Origin: Tethya wilhelma
Lineage: Eukaryota; Porifera; Demospongiae; Tethyida; Tethyidae
Length of the DNA stretch: 64,000 nucleotides
Direction: 5' to 3'
NCBI GenBank assembly: GCA_964030475.1
Contig: CAXIPT010000001.1
Span: 18,495,886-18,559,885, forward strand
The position numbers and the translations under genes are program-made. Positions 11,870 to 28,553 of this stretch are shown here, piece by piece (position 1 is the stretch's first letter; each line of letters begins with the position of its first letter). The notes below the pieces were generated by a model. It worked only from the letters and a program-made list of their open reading frames with translations, was not told where the DNA came from and searched no databases.

Positions 11870-13171
11870 ATGTTCTACAAGTTCAACCAGGTATCGAGTC
11901 GAGTACAGTCCGCTGACGTGGCAGTCGCCTCTCAGGTGAGTCTCTCTCGCTAATGCTCTTCTGTCTGTGGTGCACGATGCAAGAATCAGGTCGTGTTCTA
12001 ATTAATGCTCACCATCTGTTCCCAGCAAGCCGCGATGAAAGCTGGTGAAGTGACTCACATTCCAGCCTACACTGCTGGCAGTGGGGGCAGCGGGGGAGCC
12101 AGCAGGATAGCTCACCTACAGACAGCCTTTAAGGTCAGTGTACACCACAGTATAGAAGGTTAACATGTCCGCAGCCATCTGTAGCTGCTAGTGACTATTT
12201 ACAAGGTGAACAGAAATATAGCATAAGTAGAATTGCCTCCTTCTTGCTTTAGCAGGCCAGGTGTCTGCCTTCACACAATCATAAAAGCTGCCAGATGTCT
12301 TTCCAATCATGTAGCCAACTTCTCACAGTCAATTAACTCAAATCTTCTAGTTAAGTCATTAATCAAAATCCCAATGAAAAAAAAGAGGACAGGGTGAGAT
12401 ACTTTTGTAATGGACCATTGTATTGTTTTCATACTTTTTGCCTCCCTTCTAAAGGTTAGTTTGCGAATGGTTTGTTTCATCTCAACTCTGTTTATTGCTC
12501 TAGTGAAATTAATATTTAATACTGCATGTGTTACATTTGTACCAGAGCATCACAGTGGTCCTAGCAATGAAAGCACTAACTCTCATTCATCTACTGCTGT
12601 ACGAACAAAGAAGGGAGATCACTGTTTCTGCCAAAACTTCAAATGACACTTGTGGGTTGTACCTGAGGAGGGGGGGATTGACATAACCTTAGCAACTCTT
12701 TCTTTCCTTGTGTAACTTAGCATTTACTGTGTACTAAAGGAATTATGTCGCTATAATATAAGCACTGTTTTGTTACCAAAAATAAAATGTGTGACCTTTT
12801 GTGACATTTTTGTTGATAAATGTACAATATATTATATGTACGTACACAGAGCTAGTATCCAGTGTGGTACCCAGATCACGCTAGAAACAAAACAAAAAAC
12901 GTCACAAAAGGTCATAGAACGTCATAAAGCGTCACAAATTATATTTTTAGTAACAAACAACACTTATATAGTGACACAGTTCTAATTTTGTTAACTTACT
13001 CTCCCCTCCTTCCAGCCCTCCAGTCACTCTGGTGTTCCAGTGTTCCTGCGGGGGGCGGGTGATGTCCCCCTCTACAGAGGCATCATGGCCTTCTCTGTCC
13101 TTGGGATAGGACTCACTCTCTTCAGCATCTACAACATGGCCACAGGAAGAATGACAAAGAAACAGAACTGA
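11870..13171 (+). CDS. COX7A2L: COX7A2L/COX7RP-like mitochondrial inner-membrane protein
   Basis: A 109-aa protein is encoded by exons 11870-11935, 12026-12133 and 13016-13171. It begins MFYKFNQVSSRVQS, close to the MYYKFSGFTQKL start of human COX7A2L. It ends with the COX7A domain: PVFLRGAGDVPLYRGIMAFS, then one hydrophobic membrane segment (LGIGLTLFSIYNMA) and a basic tail TGRMTKKQN. COX7A2L (SCAF1) links respiratory complexes III and IV; conventional COX7A subunits share the C-terminal domain. The start resembles the long COX7A2L form more than COX7A1/2. Intron 2 (12134-13015) holds an inverted-repeat element. Confidence 0.85.
12757..12968. mobile_element. Inverted-repeat element in COX7A2L intron 2
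   Basis: Both ends read TATAAG then GTTTTGTTACCAAAAAT-like sequence in inverse orientation. Repeated GTGACCTTTTGTGAC and GTCACAAAAGGTCA words lie inside. The element is about 212 bases and noncoding, consistent with a MITE. Confidence 0.65.
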
Positions 13172-13858
13172 CTTTGACCCACTCTCACCATAAGATTATC
13201 ATTGTACCGTTTTACATAGGGTACTAGGGTATATATATATAACTTAATGTAATGATTGTTGTGATTGTGCTAGTATATATAATCATTAAAATTTTATTAT
13301 TTACAGTGTATATATTCTTAATGTTAACTAATAGCTAATGAATATACTACATTGCATATTAGATTTTCATGTACATAGAAAACACAAAAAGACTCAAAAA
13401 CTAGTGTAAAAAACTATAGCTTTAAATTCTCTCTGGTCCATACCTCCACATAAGAGTACACCGATACCTCTCTGGAAGTCCTGCTTTTTTTTTTCAGACC
13501 GGTAATACCGTATTGTTTTGTATTCAACTGATGAATTGGAGGATTTACAGTTTCTGCACTACCCTCTCGAGCAGGTGTAAATCAAACAGTTTTCATTTTA
13601 GCTGTTCTGTTCACCAGATCACAAAAGGTGGTAGTTACTGTGCATGCGTAAAAAGCCCGGAAGGTTTGAAAAGTTACTGCTGGAATGAGACTAGCAATCT
13701 AGGATGCAGGAGCTGAGTGTACCATGCTGTCTGTAGCAGTATTTAAGGAAGAACAATACGAGAACATTAATTATCATGAAACAGCAATAATTACACAGTC
13801 TCATGTGAGAACCAATGGAGTCAGTCAGTGAGTGTGTGAGTGAGTGTGTCGTGTGATG
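13172..13858. other. Convergent 3' region between COX7A2L-like and VRK genes
   Basis: AT-rich sequence with no coding signal. It contains a short (TA)n at about 13230-13240 and an ATTAAAATTTTATTATT stretch that may serve polyadenylation of the COX7A2L-like gene. Confidence 0.5.
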
Positions 13859-15425
13859 TTAGCATTTCCTCCTTCTCTTCCTCCTGACTGGGCTGGGAGG
13901 GCTGTCCTCATCATCATGGCTGCTCACCTCTATCACCTCTCTCTTGGACCTCACCTCCTACAGAACAACACCAACAGGAGGAAGATGTGTCAACTTACAG
14001 CATTAGTTAAAAATAATTTATTATGTCATAGAAGTTAGGCTGTATGCAATCAAGGGAAGAGAAATGTATGCACAGAATTATTCTTGATCTGAGATTGAAT
14101 AGCAATTTGGTTGTGGGGACTTAACTAAATACCAGACCAAAACAATACATTATTTAAATCAACCAATAAAAGATCGTACACTCACAGGATACTTAATAAG
14201 GTTATGCTTCTTTCAAAATAATATTGAATGCACTCATAGCAGCTGGTCTATAGATGGAGAGGTGCTACTTACCTCTGTAGGGTCTCCTTCCTTGGAGACA
14301 GAGTAGCCCAGTGAACTGGGGTAGGTTGCCTTGGGAATGATGACATCATTGTCGGTGCTCTCTATAGCTGGCCTCTCTCTGGCTACTCTCTTCCTCCTCA
14401 CAATGGGAGCCTTCTTCTTGATGGGGGACTTGATGGGAGCCTTCTTCTTGATGGGGGCTCTCTTCTTACCAGCTGGGGAGGAGGAGGACATGAGGAGCCT
14501 TCTCTTGGGGGGAGACCTGCCACCACCACCATCAGGAACACCTCGCTGCAGACACACACACACACACAGACAGGGGCCTTACAGTAGCCTAGCCTTACAG
14601 TAGAACATTACGTTAACAATAATAAATGGCAACTAAAGCTGTCAACTGTCCCATTCTCTACCCGACATGGGACAACCTATGAGGCCCTGCAGTGACACAC
14701 CCCCACCAGTGGCACGCAGTGGTCGGCCCTCTTACCTTCCTCCCTGAGCTCATCCACTCAAGAGTACCTCTGCCATCGACCTTTGACCCCAGCTGTTTAG
14801 AGAAGAGCTCCTTCAGTTGTGTGTAGTCTGGTTCATCTTCGTAGCCCAGTCTGAAGACATGGCTCATGTAGCTCTCCAGGCAGCCAGGCACTGGGGTATC
14901 CTTGAAACAGTCTCTCATCAGCTGTTTCACGTTAGATCGGTAACTGCACAGAACACACACAGTCATCTTTAGAACAGCCCTCCCTCTCTCCCTCACTCCT
15001 GACTCACTGTATCTTGTCCCTGGCCACCTGCTCCTTGTCCTCCAGGTGGCCCTCCCAGGGCAGCCTGCCACATGCCCATTGCAACAGACAGTAGCCCAGG
15101 ATCTCAAGGTCACCCCTCCTGGATGGACCTACAGGAAGAGAAACCTCTCTCATCTCTCTCCCCCTACCCTACTAGCTAGCTCCTCACAGACTCCCTTGTG
15201 AGCATCAATGCTGGTGAACTCTATGGTCCCATCGTGGGTCCTCCGAGGGTCCTCCTTATATGGCTTGTGTCGTCCATCAGGGTTGAACCGGTAGGCCAGG
15301 CCATAGTCCACGAGGTACACACGATGACCAGTAGCAGGGGAGGGGCCAGTCAGGAGGTTGGAGCCTTTGATGTCAGCATGGACATAACTGGACTCATGTA
15401 AGAACTCCACAGCTTCTAACTACAG

Positions 15426-15487
<62 letters not shown>

Positions 15488-16227
15488 TGTGTGTGCCAGC
15501 AGTGTGTGTGTCCACTTACCAGTCTCAAGGCCAGGTAGCACACCGTCTCAATCCTAAACCTCCGTCCTGCTGCAGTGAACTTCTTCTCAATGTCCTCTCC
15601 AAACCGCTGCATGACTAGGAACCGGTATTTGAGCCCGCCATGATTGTGACTGCCCAGAGCAATGAACCTTGGGACAGGCAGGTAGTCCAGATGATAGGAG
15701 GAACACCACCTGTCAACTGAGAGACAGACACAGGAGGTGGATACACACTTTCATAGCTGCTATAAAATAGTAATATCTTCTCTTTAGAGCACAGTTACAT
15801 GCAGTTCTTACTTTGGTCTCCTTTAGCAGCTCTTGTGTAAAATGATATCTCTGTGAAGAGTGGTCCATTCTCATGAGGCTCCTAGTAGAGAGACAGTGAT
15901 TAATAACCCCACTAATTAGAGTTAACTCCTTCTACTTACAATCTTAATGACGTGGTCCTCCCCCTGGCCTGGCTCACTGCTGGAGTCTTGTCTGGTTGCG
16001 AGGTAGATCTCCCCAAAGCCTCCCTTACCCACGGAGCTGCCCAGCCTCCATTTCTTTTTGGCATTGTCAGTGAGTATCTCTCCCAGAGGGAGGGGAGGGG
16101 GCATCTTCCAGGCTGCCTTCTGCTTGGCCTTGGGTTTGGCAACTCTAGCAGCACCTCTAGCAGCAGGTTTGGAGCCTGCATCCCTCAGACTGGCCTTAGC
16201 AGGGCTCTTCTTCTTTCTTGGAGGCAT
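13859..16227 (-). CDS. VRK1: Vaccinia-related-kinase family Ser/Thr kinase (VRK1-type)
   Basis: A 495-aa protein is encoded by eight exons: 16227-15940, 15881-15812, 15716-15520, 15419-15188, 15128-15008, 14943-14736, 14545-14273 and 13957-13859. A basic N-terminal tail ([12 protein letters not shown]) precedes the kinase domain. The glycine loop is [15 protein letters not shown] and the catalytic loop is [12 protein letters not shown]. The VRK-specific DYG replaces DFG in [28 protein letters not shown] and [12 protein letters not shown] are VRK signatures. The tail has PIKKKAPI repeats, a basic run and an acidic/basic end RKRRRKC. VRK1 is a nuclear kinase that phosphorylates BAF and histone H3; a BAF gene lies 1.7 kb away. 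VRK1 and VRK2 cannot be separated safely by eye, but no C-terminal membrane anchor is seen, which favours VRK1. Confidence 0.93.
15427..15484. repeat. (GA)n on plus strand = (CT)n in sense of VRK
   Basis: The run lies just upstream, in sense, of the acceptor for exon 15419-15188. Confidence 0.95.
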
Positions 16228-16385
16228 CTTCTCCTGTAGGAGCACACCAACAGATACGTAGCTAGCTCGCTGGCTGAATTTCAAATTTGCCGGAAAAATC
16301 AAGACAAATATTTGTGACGACCTTTACCAACAGAAGATGGTAAACAACCCAAATTTGAAAGTCAGAGTGAAGTCCTGAGCGAGTG
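16228..16385. promoter_or_regulatory. Head-to-head region of VRK and BRMS1-like genes
   Basis: Only 158 bases separate the two start codons, so a bidirectional promoter is likely. Inferred from layout. Confidence 0.5.
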
Positions 16386-16742
16386 ATGCCGCTGAACGGA
16401 TCTCGAGGAGAAGCTTCTAAGATGAATGACGAGGAGGAGTCTTCCAATTCAGAAGGAGAGTCATCTTCATGTAAGGAAGATCATAATGAACTCTAGGTGT
16501 GCACTAATTAGAGTAATGCCCTCTGCTAGATGATGATGAAGAGTCTGAGCGTAGGAAGGTGGACTGCCTCGATGACATGCAGTATTTGGAGCAGCAGTTC
16601 TCAGACCTCAAGGAACAGTGAGTTATGGGGGCACAGCTTCTGGGCCATTGTTGAAGAGTCCATGCTTGTAGGTTGTATCAGGAGAAAGTGCAGGAGTTGG
16701 ACCACAAGATACAGCAAGTGAACAAAGGTACACCATCACAGT

Positions 16743-16773
<31 letters not shown>

Positions 16774-17707
16774 CAGCTGTCTCTCCTGGCCCACCAGGTG
16801 CTGCTGAGGAGCTGCTCCATCCTCAGGAGGACCTGAAGGTGACCCTCCACAAGCGCCTGGACAGAGCCCAGCTCTGCTACAACTGTAGAGTGAGTGGCAG
16901 AGCGTGGCATGCAGTGTAAAACATCATGACATCACTATGATGTAATCCCAGGTGGCAAGTGTTGAGAACAAGTATCTGGAGGAAGTTCAAAGTGCACAGC
17001 AGGATTATGAGGTACGTGCTAATGACCTGAGGTCCATGTTGGTCATGTTCCCCCCCCTCAGGAGCTGGTGAGGGTGAGCCGGCAGAGGATGATGGAGGAG
17101 GTGGAGGAGAGGATGAGGCGACTGCAGGAGGATGTTGTTGTGACACACCTAGCTCAAGGTACACACCCCCTACACTAGTGGTTGCCATGGTTACCAGTGG
17201 TCAACCCATTACAGAGAGTCTGTATCGGAGAAGGAGGTCAAAGGTCAGCCCATTTCAGTTGCTGGAGAAAAGGAAGAAGCCTGCTACTGTCTCTGATATC
17301 CTCACTAGTAGTTAACAGTGCTATACCTGTACCACTGTCAGTGTCAGTGCTTTTGTGTTGGCATGTGAAATATTTATAATGCTGCTCACTGTAGAGTCAG
17401 GCTCACTATATATTTGCTTTGAGTCTTGCTGCTGCTGCTAGTAGTATACAGTCATTGTTGGTTTCCTTGACTTGTGTCGTTGGTACGTCCTTGTGTTGTC
17501 CACATGCTGAGGGACATGGACATCATGGAGGACCTCAACGACATCAGGAAGGTGGGCTCCACAGTCCCTTACGATAACACTATTGTAGGCCTAATTCAGC
17601 ACACATGCACGTTATATTGTATAGGGGCGGGCAAACTTGGAAGTCAAATACAGAAAGCTGTTACGTACGTTCACAATAATAAAATGTCCCATTCTATGTC
17701 AGTGTAA
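16386..17707 (+). CDS. BRMS1: BRMS1/BRMS1L-like Sin3-HDAC complex subunit
   Basis: Eight exons: 16386-16470, 16530-16617, 16672-16727, 16798-16889, 16952-17011, 17062-17158, 17215-17295 and 17487-17707, giving 259 aa. The family (Sds3-like domain) scaffolds Sin3-HDAC corepressor complexes in the nucleus. An acidic N-terminus (NDEEESSNSEGESSS) leads into ESERRKVDCLDDMQYLEQQF and SDLKEQLYQEK, then a coiled coil. The block VSGPCVVHMLRDMDIMEDL matches the family only if exons 7 and 8 are joined across an AT-AC intron (17296-17486; see separate entry). The C-terminus after IRKV does not resemble vertebrate BRMS1L and is shorter, so a further 3' exon or a lineage-specific end are both possible. Confidence 0.85.
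17296..17486 (+). other. U12-type AT-AC intron in BRMS1-like gene
   Basis: The intron begins ATATCCTCAC, against the U12 AT-AC donor consensus ATATCCTT. It ends GGTAC. A branch-site match TTCCTTGAC (consensus TTCCTTRAC) lies at 17463-17471, with its A 16 bases from the 3' end. No GT-AG pair joins the flanking exons in frame: reading straight on gives a stop after DILTSS, and the downstream frame has a stop just upstream of the homologous block. Using AT-AC restores the conserved VSGP-VxHML continuity. Confidence 0.88.
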
Positions 17708-17909
17708 ATTGTTTTTCATTGCTCAAATTATGTATGTATACAGGTGAAAGGGGTCACACTAGTCTGAGATAACAGAAGAAACACATACCTGTCAACAATA
17801 TTGTTACATTCTACCTATACATGTGCAATAAACTATTCTATTATATAATACACTAGTCACAGTCAGCGCTGTGGTAGTCAGCATAATTTGGTGGAATGTC
17901 TTCACTAGC

Positions 17910-18182
17910 TCACAAGAAGGCTTGACACCACTCTCGAAGACAGTTATAACAATCGCTGGCTTGCTTCTTATTAGCGCCACACTCTTGCTTTAACCAATCG
18001 ACGAACAGTTCTTCGTTCTGCTTGAGTATGAGGAACTGCCCAAGTATTGTGTAAGCCTTGTCAAAGCCTTTGTCTGATAGTCTTTGCCCTAGGACTTCTC
18101 CAATGCCCGCCAACTCCGTCACCGCTTTATCTCCCATCGGCTCTGCAACGAAGTTGCGGTGCTTCTGACTTGTCGAGGACAT
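17910..18182 (-). CDS. BANF1: BANF1/BAF, barrier-to-autointegration factor
   Basis: A single-exon 90-aa protein (human 89). BAF is a small dimeric DNA-bridging protein that binds LEM-domain proteins and lamins and organises nuclear envelope reassembly. It begins [19 protein letters not shown], with the N-terminal Ser/Thr residues that VRK kinases phosphorylate in animals. It contains the helix-hairpin-helix [20 protein letters not shown] and [20 protein letters not shown], and ends in [13 protein letters not shown]. Length and every conserved block fit. It is on the same strand as the upstream PAPOL gene. Confidence 0.97.
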   Translation of the reverse strand: MSSTSQKHRNFVAEPMGDKAVTELAGIGEVLGQRLSDKGFDKAYTILGQFLILKQNEELFVDWLKQECGANKKQASDCYNCLREWCQAFL

Positions 18183-18525
18183 CTTGTATTCTCCAAAGAG
18201 CTGCTAGGACACAGGAGTGGCTTGTGAAAGAGGCTTTCTGACAGATATCAGTGCTAGCTATAGTTGCAAGGTCATTAAAAATGGCGCGAAGTGGGCGGGG
18301 CACACATTTGAAGTTTGTGCCAAAAAACTACGGATAATATACGGACAATAAGTGAACCAATGCATGGTCTCATAAAATTATATCAAATCGAAATAATTAT
18401 TAATAACATTAACGAGACATTATTACTGTTTTGTGAATGCCACATGCAGTGAGAGTTGAGTGCGTTAGGTGTCATACATAATGTGATGGTGTGTGTGTGT
18501 GTGTGTGAGTTTAGTCCGTGGGTTG
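18183..18525. other. Spacer between PAPOL 3' end and BANF1 5' end
   Basis: This spacer carries the BANF1 promoter and 5' UTR and the PAPOL 3' UTR, both read on the minus strand. A short (GT)n lies near 18489-18507. No coding region is seen. Confidence 0.5.
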
Positions 18526-23163
<4,638 letters not shown>

Positions 23164-23498
23164 GGTAACGGGTTGTCTGTCGAGCCAGCTAGGGACGGCA
23201 TCTAGCCTGACTGCTCACAACTATCACACTCACGATAGACACTCGCAACTGCTCGCTCTCCTTCAAACACTTCTCAAATCTTCATTCATGTGTTAAGAGT
23301 CGCAAATCATATGACGATCACGTGATAATTGTTCGTGAGTCCCATACTTATGCGCATGCTCAGAAACGTGAATTCATAACTGGGCGTGACTCGTACACAA
23401 ATCTCTCGTACGCTGGGTGTAGCACAAACAACTACCCATCAGCCAACAACAAGCGAGTGACTGGAAAGAGCTGTAGTAAGAGTTGCAACAGCTCAGCA
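23164..23498. promoter_or_regulatory. Head-to-head region of PAPOL and the myosin gene
   Basis: These 335 bases lie between divergent start codons. A palindromic CATATGACGATCACGTGATA stretch with a CACGTG E-box core lies near 23308-23327. Promoter function is inferred. Confidence 0.45.
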
Positions 23499-26394
23499 AT
23501 GTCGTCGCTCCTGGACAGGCCGAGGCTTGTCACTGAAGGTAAGTATGGTTTTTCGTACGTACGATGACGAATGCTCACCCTACCGTGCAGTAGTAGGGGG
23601 CGTAGCTCACTCTCTTGCTGTCTCTATTTATCCGCAGGTGCCACGCCGAAGGATGGAGTGCCTGACATGACAGTGATCAGTGAGATTGATGAATATGGCA
23701 TCAATACAAACCTCAAAGTGCGCTACAAACAGGGCAGGATCTACGTAAGTCGCATGCACACCAATCTCATTCACACAGCACCAAGTCACTTTGATGTGTG
23801 TTCTTACAGACCTACACCGGTACAATCCTCGTGGCCATCAACCCCTACCACCAGCTCAAGATCTATGAACAGGTGAGTGGGACCGCTAACTGCCCTATCC
23901 CTGTGTTACCAATATAGGATATTAAACCTAGAGTCACTCTAGGGGCAATTTTACATGACCTGAACCTTGATATACTCTAGGCATGATTTTACACTACTGC
24001 AAGTCGTGTAAAAAACACCAGTATATCGAAATGATATTATAATGGGGAGATTTTACACCAGATGGGTTTTCTACGTATAAAGTCCGTGGAGTTATCATTG
24101 CTTTATACTATGGGAGCATTAAACCAAGTAAAAGTTTCAGCATAAAATGACCTGTGACCTCACTTTAAATCCTTCCTGATAAAGATAATTATATCAACAT
24201 ATCCAGCATGATTTTTTATTCAAGCATGACTTAGCAATACACAATACAATAATTTTATAGTCTGTTTGTAAGAGTCCATGGGCCACTTATATTACCATGG
24301 GTAATTCTTATGTATATGTACAATATACATATTTAAGGATTGTCCTCATGCTAAACCCATGTACATAAGATATACTTTCTTTGCATAACGGGCCAGAGTG
24401 TCTGCTTTAGCCCATGTCTACCATTCCTTGTCCTAGGGCTAGGGCTAGGACTAAGGCTAGGGCAAGGAATGCCAACTTGGGCTAGTACTAGGACTAGGGC
24501 TAGGGCTAGGGCTAGGGCTAGCCGCAACATATTCTTGCCCTAGCCCTAGCCCTAGCCCTAGTCCTAGCACAAGTCAACCATTTATTGACCTAGCCCTAGC
24601 CATAGCCATAGTTCTATAGCCTTTAGTCTGACTCAATCACTCCTAGCCCTAGCTAGTGGTCCATTAAAAAGGGTAACTGGTATACGTAGGCACATAGTAA
24701 AAATCTCAACATTTCTTTTCTTATCCGCTAAGACAGGATACATGAGGTCAAAGGTTACCCTTGAAGTTTTTGTTGGAACTAAGCTGTGCCTATATTCTGG
24801 GAGGATTTTAAGTGAGGTCATAGGTCATCTTATGCTGAAACTTTCACTTGGTTTAATGCTCCCGTATAATAAAGCTCCATATGTAGAAAACCCATCTGGT
24901 GTAAAATCTCCCCATTATAATATCACAATAATATATTGGTGTTTTTACACGACTTGCAGTAGTGTAAAATCATGCCTAGAGTATATCAAGGTACAGGTCA
25001 TGTAAAATTGTCCCTTATTTTACACTAAGTTCTAAAAGACCGGTTTTGATGTGTAGGACACCATTGACCTCTACAATGGACGGGTCATGGCAGACATGCC
25101 CCCTCACGTCTTTGCAACAGCTGAGGCCGCACTCACTCACTTGAAGGACGAGTTGAAGAACCAGTCATGCATCATCAGCGGAGAGAGTGGAGCTGGCAAG
25201 ACAGAGACCACCAAGTTCATCCTCCAGTACCTGTGCAGCGTCACCTACAGTGTTACCAAGTGGGTGGAGCAACAGATCCTTGAAGCCAACACTGTGCTCG
25301 AGGCATTTGGTGAGTGAGCCATTGTTAGCTATGATGGCTGAGTGAGCCATTGTTAGCTATGATGGCTGAGTGAGCCATTGTTAGCTATGATAGCTGAGTG
25401 AGCCATTGTTAGCTATGATAGCTGAGTGAGCCATTGTTAGCTATGATAGCTGAGTGAGCCATTGTTAGCTATGATAGCTGAGTGAGCCGTTGTTAGCTAT
25501 GATGGCTGCTTGTTAGTCTTTCTCTTTTGGTGAGTCAGCCATTGTTAGCTATGATGGCTGCCTGTTAGTCTTTCTCTCTAAATATTCACAAGAATGATTG
25601 CAAAACCTAATCACTTAGCACTAATGAGCTACTGTTATATCTTTCTCTGTATGTGTGTGTGCAGGCAATGCAAAGACCATCAGAAATGACAACAGCTCGC
25701 GGTTTGGAAAGTTCATTCAAGTGTGTTTTGACCATCGGACTCAGATCTGTGGTTGCATCATCCAAGACTACCTCCTGGAGCTCTCCAGGGTCAGCTTCCA
25801 GTCCTCGGAGGAGAGGAACTATCATGTCTTCTATCAGCTAACAGCAGCTGCCAGAGCTAACCCAGAGCTGGCCAAACGGCTGCTACTTCAACCAGCATCT
25901 GCCTACAAATACCTCAACCAGAGCGGCTGCTACACCTTGAGTGGTGTTGATGATAGCAAGATGTTTGATCAGCTGAGACTAGCTCTCCAGGTACTCTCTT
26001 TCTGATATCATAGTGCCTGCTACCATCCATTAGTGTGTGTGTGTGTGTTACCATCTATTGCAGGTGTTGAATGTGTCTGAGGAACTGAGTATTGGGATAT
26101 TTCGGGTGCTGTCGGCTGTCCTCTGGATTGGGAACCTGGAGTTCAGGGACACGGACAGCGAAGCCTGTCAGCTGACATCAAAGGACAATGAGATAGTGAA
26201 GAAGATAGCAGCACTACTGGGCGTGGCTGATGTCCAGGTGGCCAAGGTGTGCACCATACGTCAGATCAGCGTCAAGGGAACCACCACAGACATTGCTCTC
26301 AAGTTCCACGAGGTAATGTTTCTATTAACAACCATTTATATCATGACTGCATTCAACTTCTATATCTTAATTCCATCTCTCTCTCTCTCTCTCN

Positions 26395-26431
<37 letters not shown>

Positions 26432-27469
26432 GCTTGGGAGAACAGACATGCAATGGCCAAGGCTCTCTACTCTCGTACCTTCACCTGGTTGGTGAACCAA
26501 ATCAACTCTTGCACCAACCCAGGCACTGACTCGTCACGGTTCATTGGAGTCTTGGATATCTTTGGCTTTGAGAACTTTCAGGTAACACGAAATGAGTTAC
26601 CCATGGTTATTGCAGTCAGCTAGCTAGTCACATGACTTGTGTTCATGCACCATGTTGACGTCCTGTAAATGTTTGTTTGCCTTCAGCACAACTCCTTTGA
26701 GCAGCTGTGTATCAACTTCACCAATGAGAAGCTCCATAAGTTCTTCAACCACTATGTGTTTCAACTGGAGCAGCAAATTGTGAGCCGAGTTAATAACTAT
26801 TACTAATGATAGGGTGACAAAAATTGACCTTTGACCCTTGCAGTACAAGGAGGAGGGGATCAAGTACGCTCACATCAGCTTCACAGACAACACCCTCTGT
26901 CTCGACCTCATTGAGAAGCCTCCTAAGTGTGTCCTCAGGCTATTGGACGAGGAGTGTCGTTTCCCCCGGGTAAGACCGATCTCTTTGAACTAATGTTAAC
27001 TATAATAGCACACATACAAATTTCTTTGTGTGCCATGCTAAAGAGGGTGTGGCAGACAAAGGTTGCATTAGCTGTGCTGTGTGTAGATAGCTCAGTTTCT
27101 GTTGTCCCTCGTTGGTGACCATGTCTCTTCTCTGACCCCCTCTGCTGCCCCAGGCTACCGATCAGACGTTTGTAGAGAAGCTCCATCGGGAGCTGGGCTC
27201 TCAGAGCCACTTTGTGAAGGGGAAGGACAAGAGGAGGTGGAGCGTGGAGTTTGGAGTGAAGCACTACGCTGGTCCTGTCACCTACAGCGTCAAGAACTTC
27301 CTTGAGAAGAACAAAGATGTCCAGGAAGACATGCTGTTTGACTTCCTGGAGAAGTCCACTTGCAGCTTTGCCAGAGAAATCACCAAATACAGAGTATGTC
27401 TGAAAATAACATACCCTTTCATATAGCTGTATGTGCTGTCCTCAGTGTACCTAGCTCTACCAGTTTCAT

Positions 27470-27510
<41 letters not shown>

Positions 27511-27887
27511 GACCTCCTCACCACCTACCTGGAGATGGCCACCAGAAGAGCCACCAAGTCAAAGAGTCTGATCACTGGTACAAGGACTGGCAAAGGAAAG
27601 CCAACAGTTGGGGACACATTTCGCACCCAGCTGCTGGCTCTGGTGGACGTCCTTGACTCCACCACACCATGGTTAGTGCACACACCCGTGGTCAGACCCA
27701 TAGTAGTCGGACCAAACCGTTAATTGTTAAATTACACACTTCTTCTCTCAACATGTTCCAATTTAAGTTAAAAAAAAGCAAGCTAGGTGAACCACCTCAT
27801 TTGCAAATATTGTAGGATGAAATTGAATGCATTGTTCTAAATAATACCTTTACTGTACAATACACAATTTATATTTGGCCTTGTTTT

Positions 27888-27940
<53 letters not shown>

Positions 27941-28517
27941 NNNNNNNNNNNNNNNNNNNNNNNNNNNNNNNNNNNNNNNNNNNNNNNNNNNNNNNNNNNN
28001 NNNNNNNNNNNNNNNNNNNNNNNNNNNNNNNNNNNNNNNNNNNNNNNNNNNNNNNNNNNNNNNNNNNNNNNNNNNNNNNNNNNNNNNNNNNNNNNNNNNN
28101 NNNNNNNNNNNNNNNNNNNNNNNNNNNNNNNNNNNNNNNNNNNNNNNNNNNNNNNNNNNNNNNNNNNNNNNNNNNNNNNNNNNNNNNNNNNNNNNNNNNN
28201 NNNNNNNNNNNNNNNNNNNNNNNNNNNNNNNNNNNNNNNNNNNNNNNNNNNNNNNNNNNNNNNNNNNNNNNNNNNNNNNNNNNNNNNNNNNNNNNNNNNN
28301 NNNNNNNNNNNNNNNNNNNNNNNNNNNNNNNNNNNNNNNNNNNNNNNNNNNNNNNNNNNNNNNNNNNNNNNNNNNNNNNNNNNNNNNNNNNNNNNNNNNN
28401 NNNNNNNNNNNNNNNNNNNNNNNNNNNNNNNNNNNNNNNNNNNNNNNNNNNNNNNNNNNNNNNNNNNNNNNNNNNNNNNNNNNNNNNNNNNNNNNNNNNN
28501 NNNNNNNNNNNNNNNNN

Positions 28518-28553
<36 letters not shown>

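Noticed and set aside
12410..12646. 78-codon frame in COX7A2L intron 2
   Set aside because: Hydrophobic but with no homology or splice support, and it lies in an intron.
23199..23201. Upstream ATG of the PAPOL transcript as the true start
   Set aside because: Its frame stops after 13 codons and does not join exon 2; the ATG at 23163 does.
24420..24660. Possible interstitial telomere or chromosome fusion point
   Set aside because: The unit is CTAGGG/CCCTAG in a palindromic core between foldback arms, so a mobile element explains it better.
25311..25555. CRISPR-like regular repeat array
   Set aside because: The units are contiguous tandem repeats without spacers and the genome is animal.
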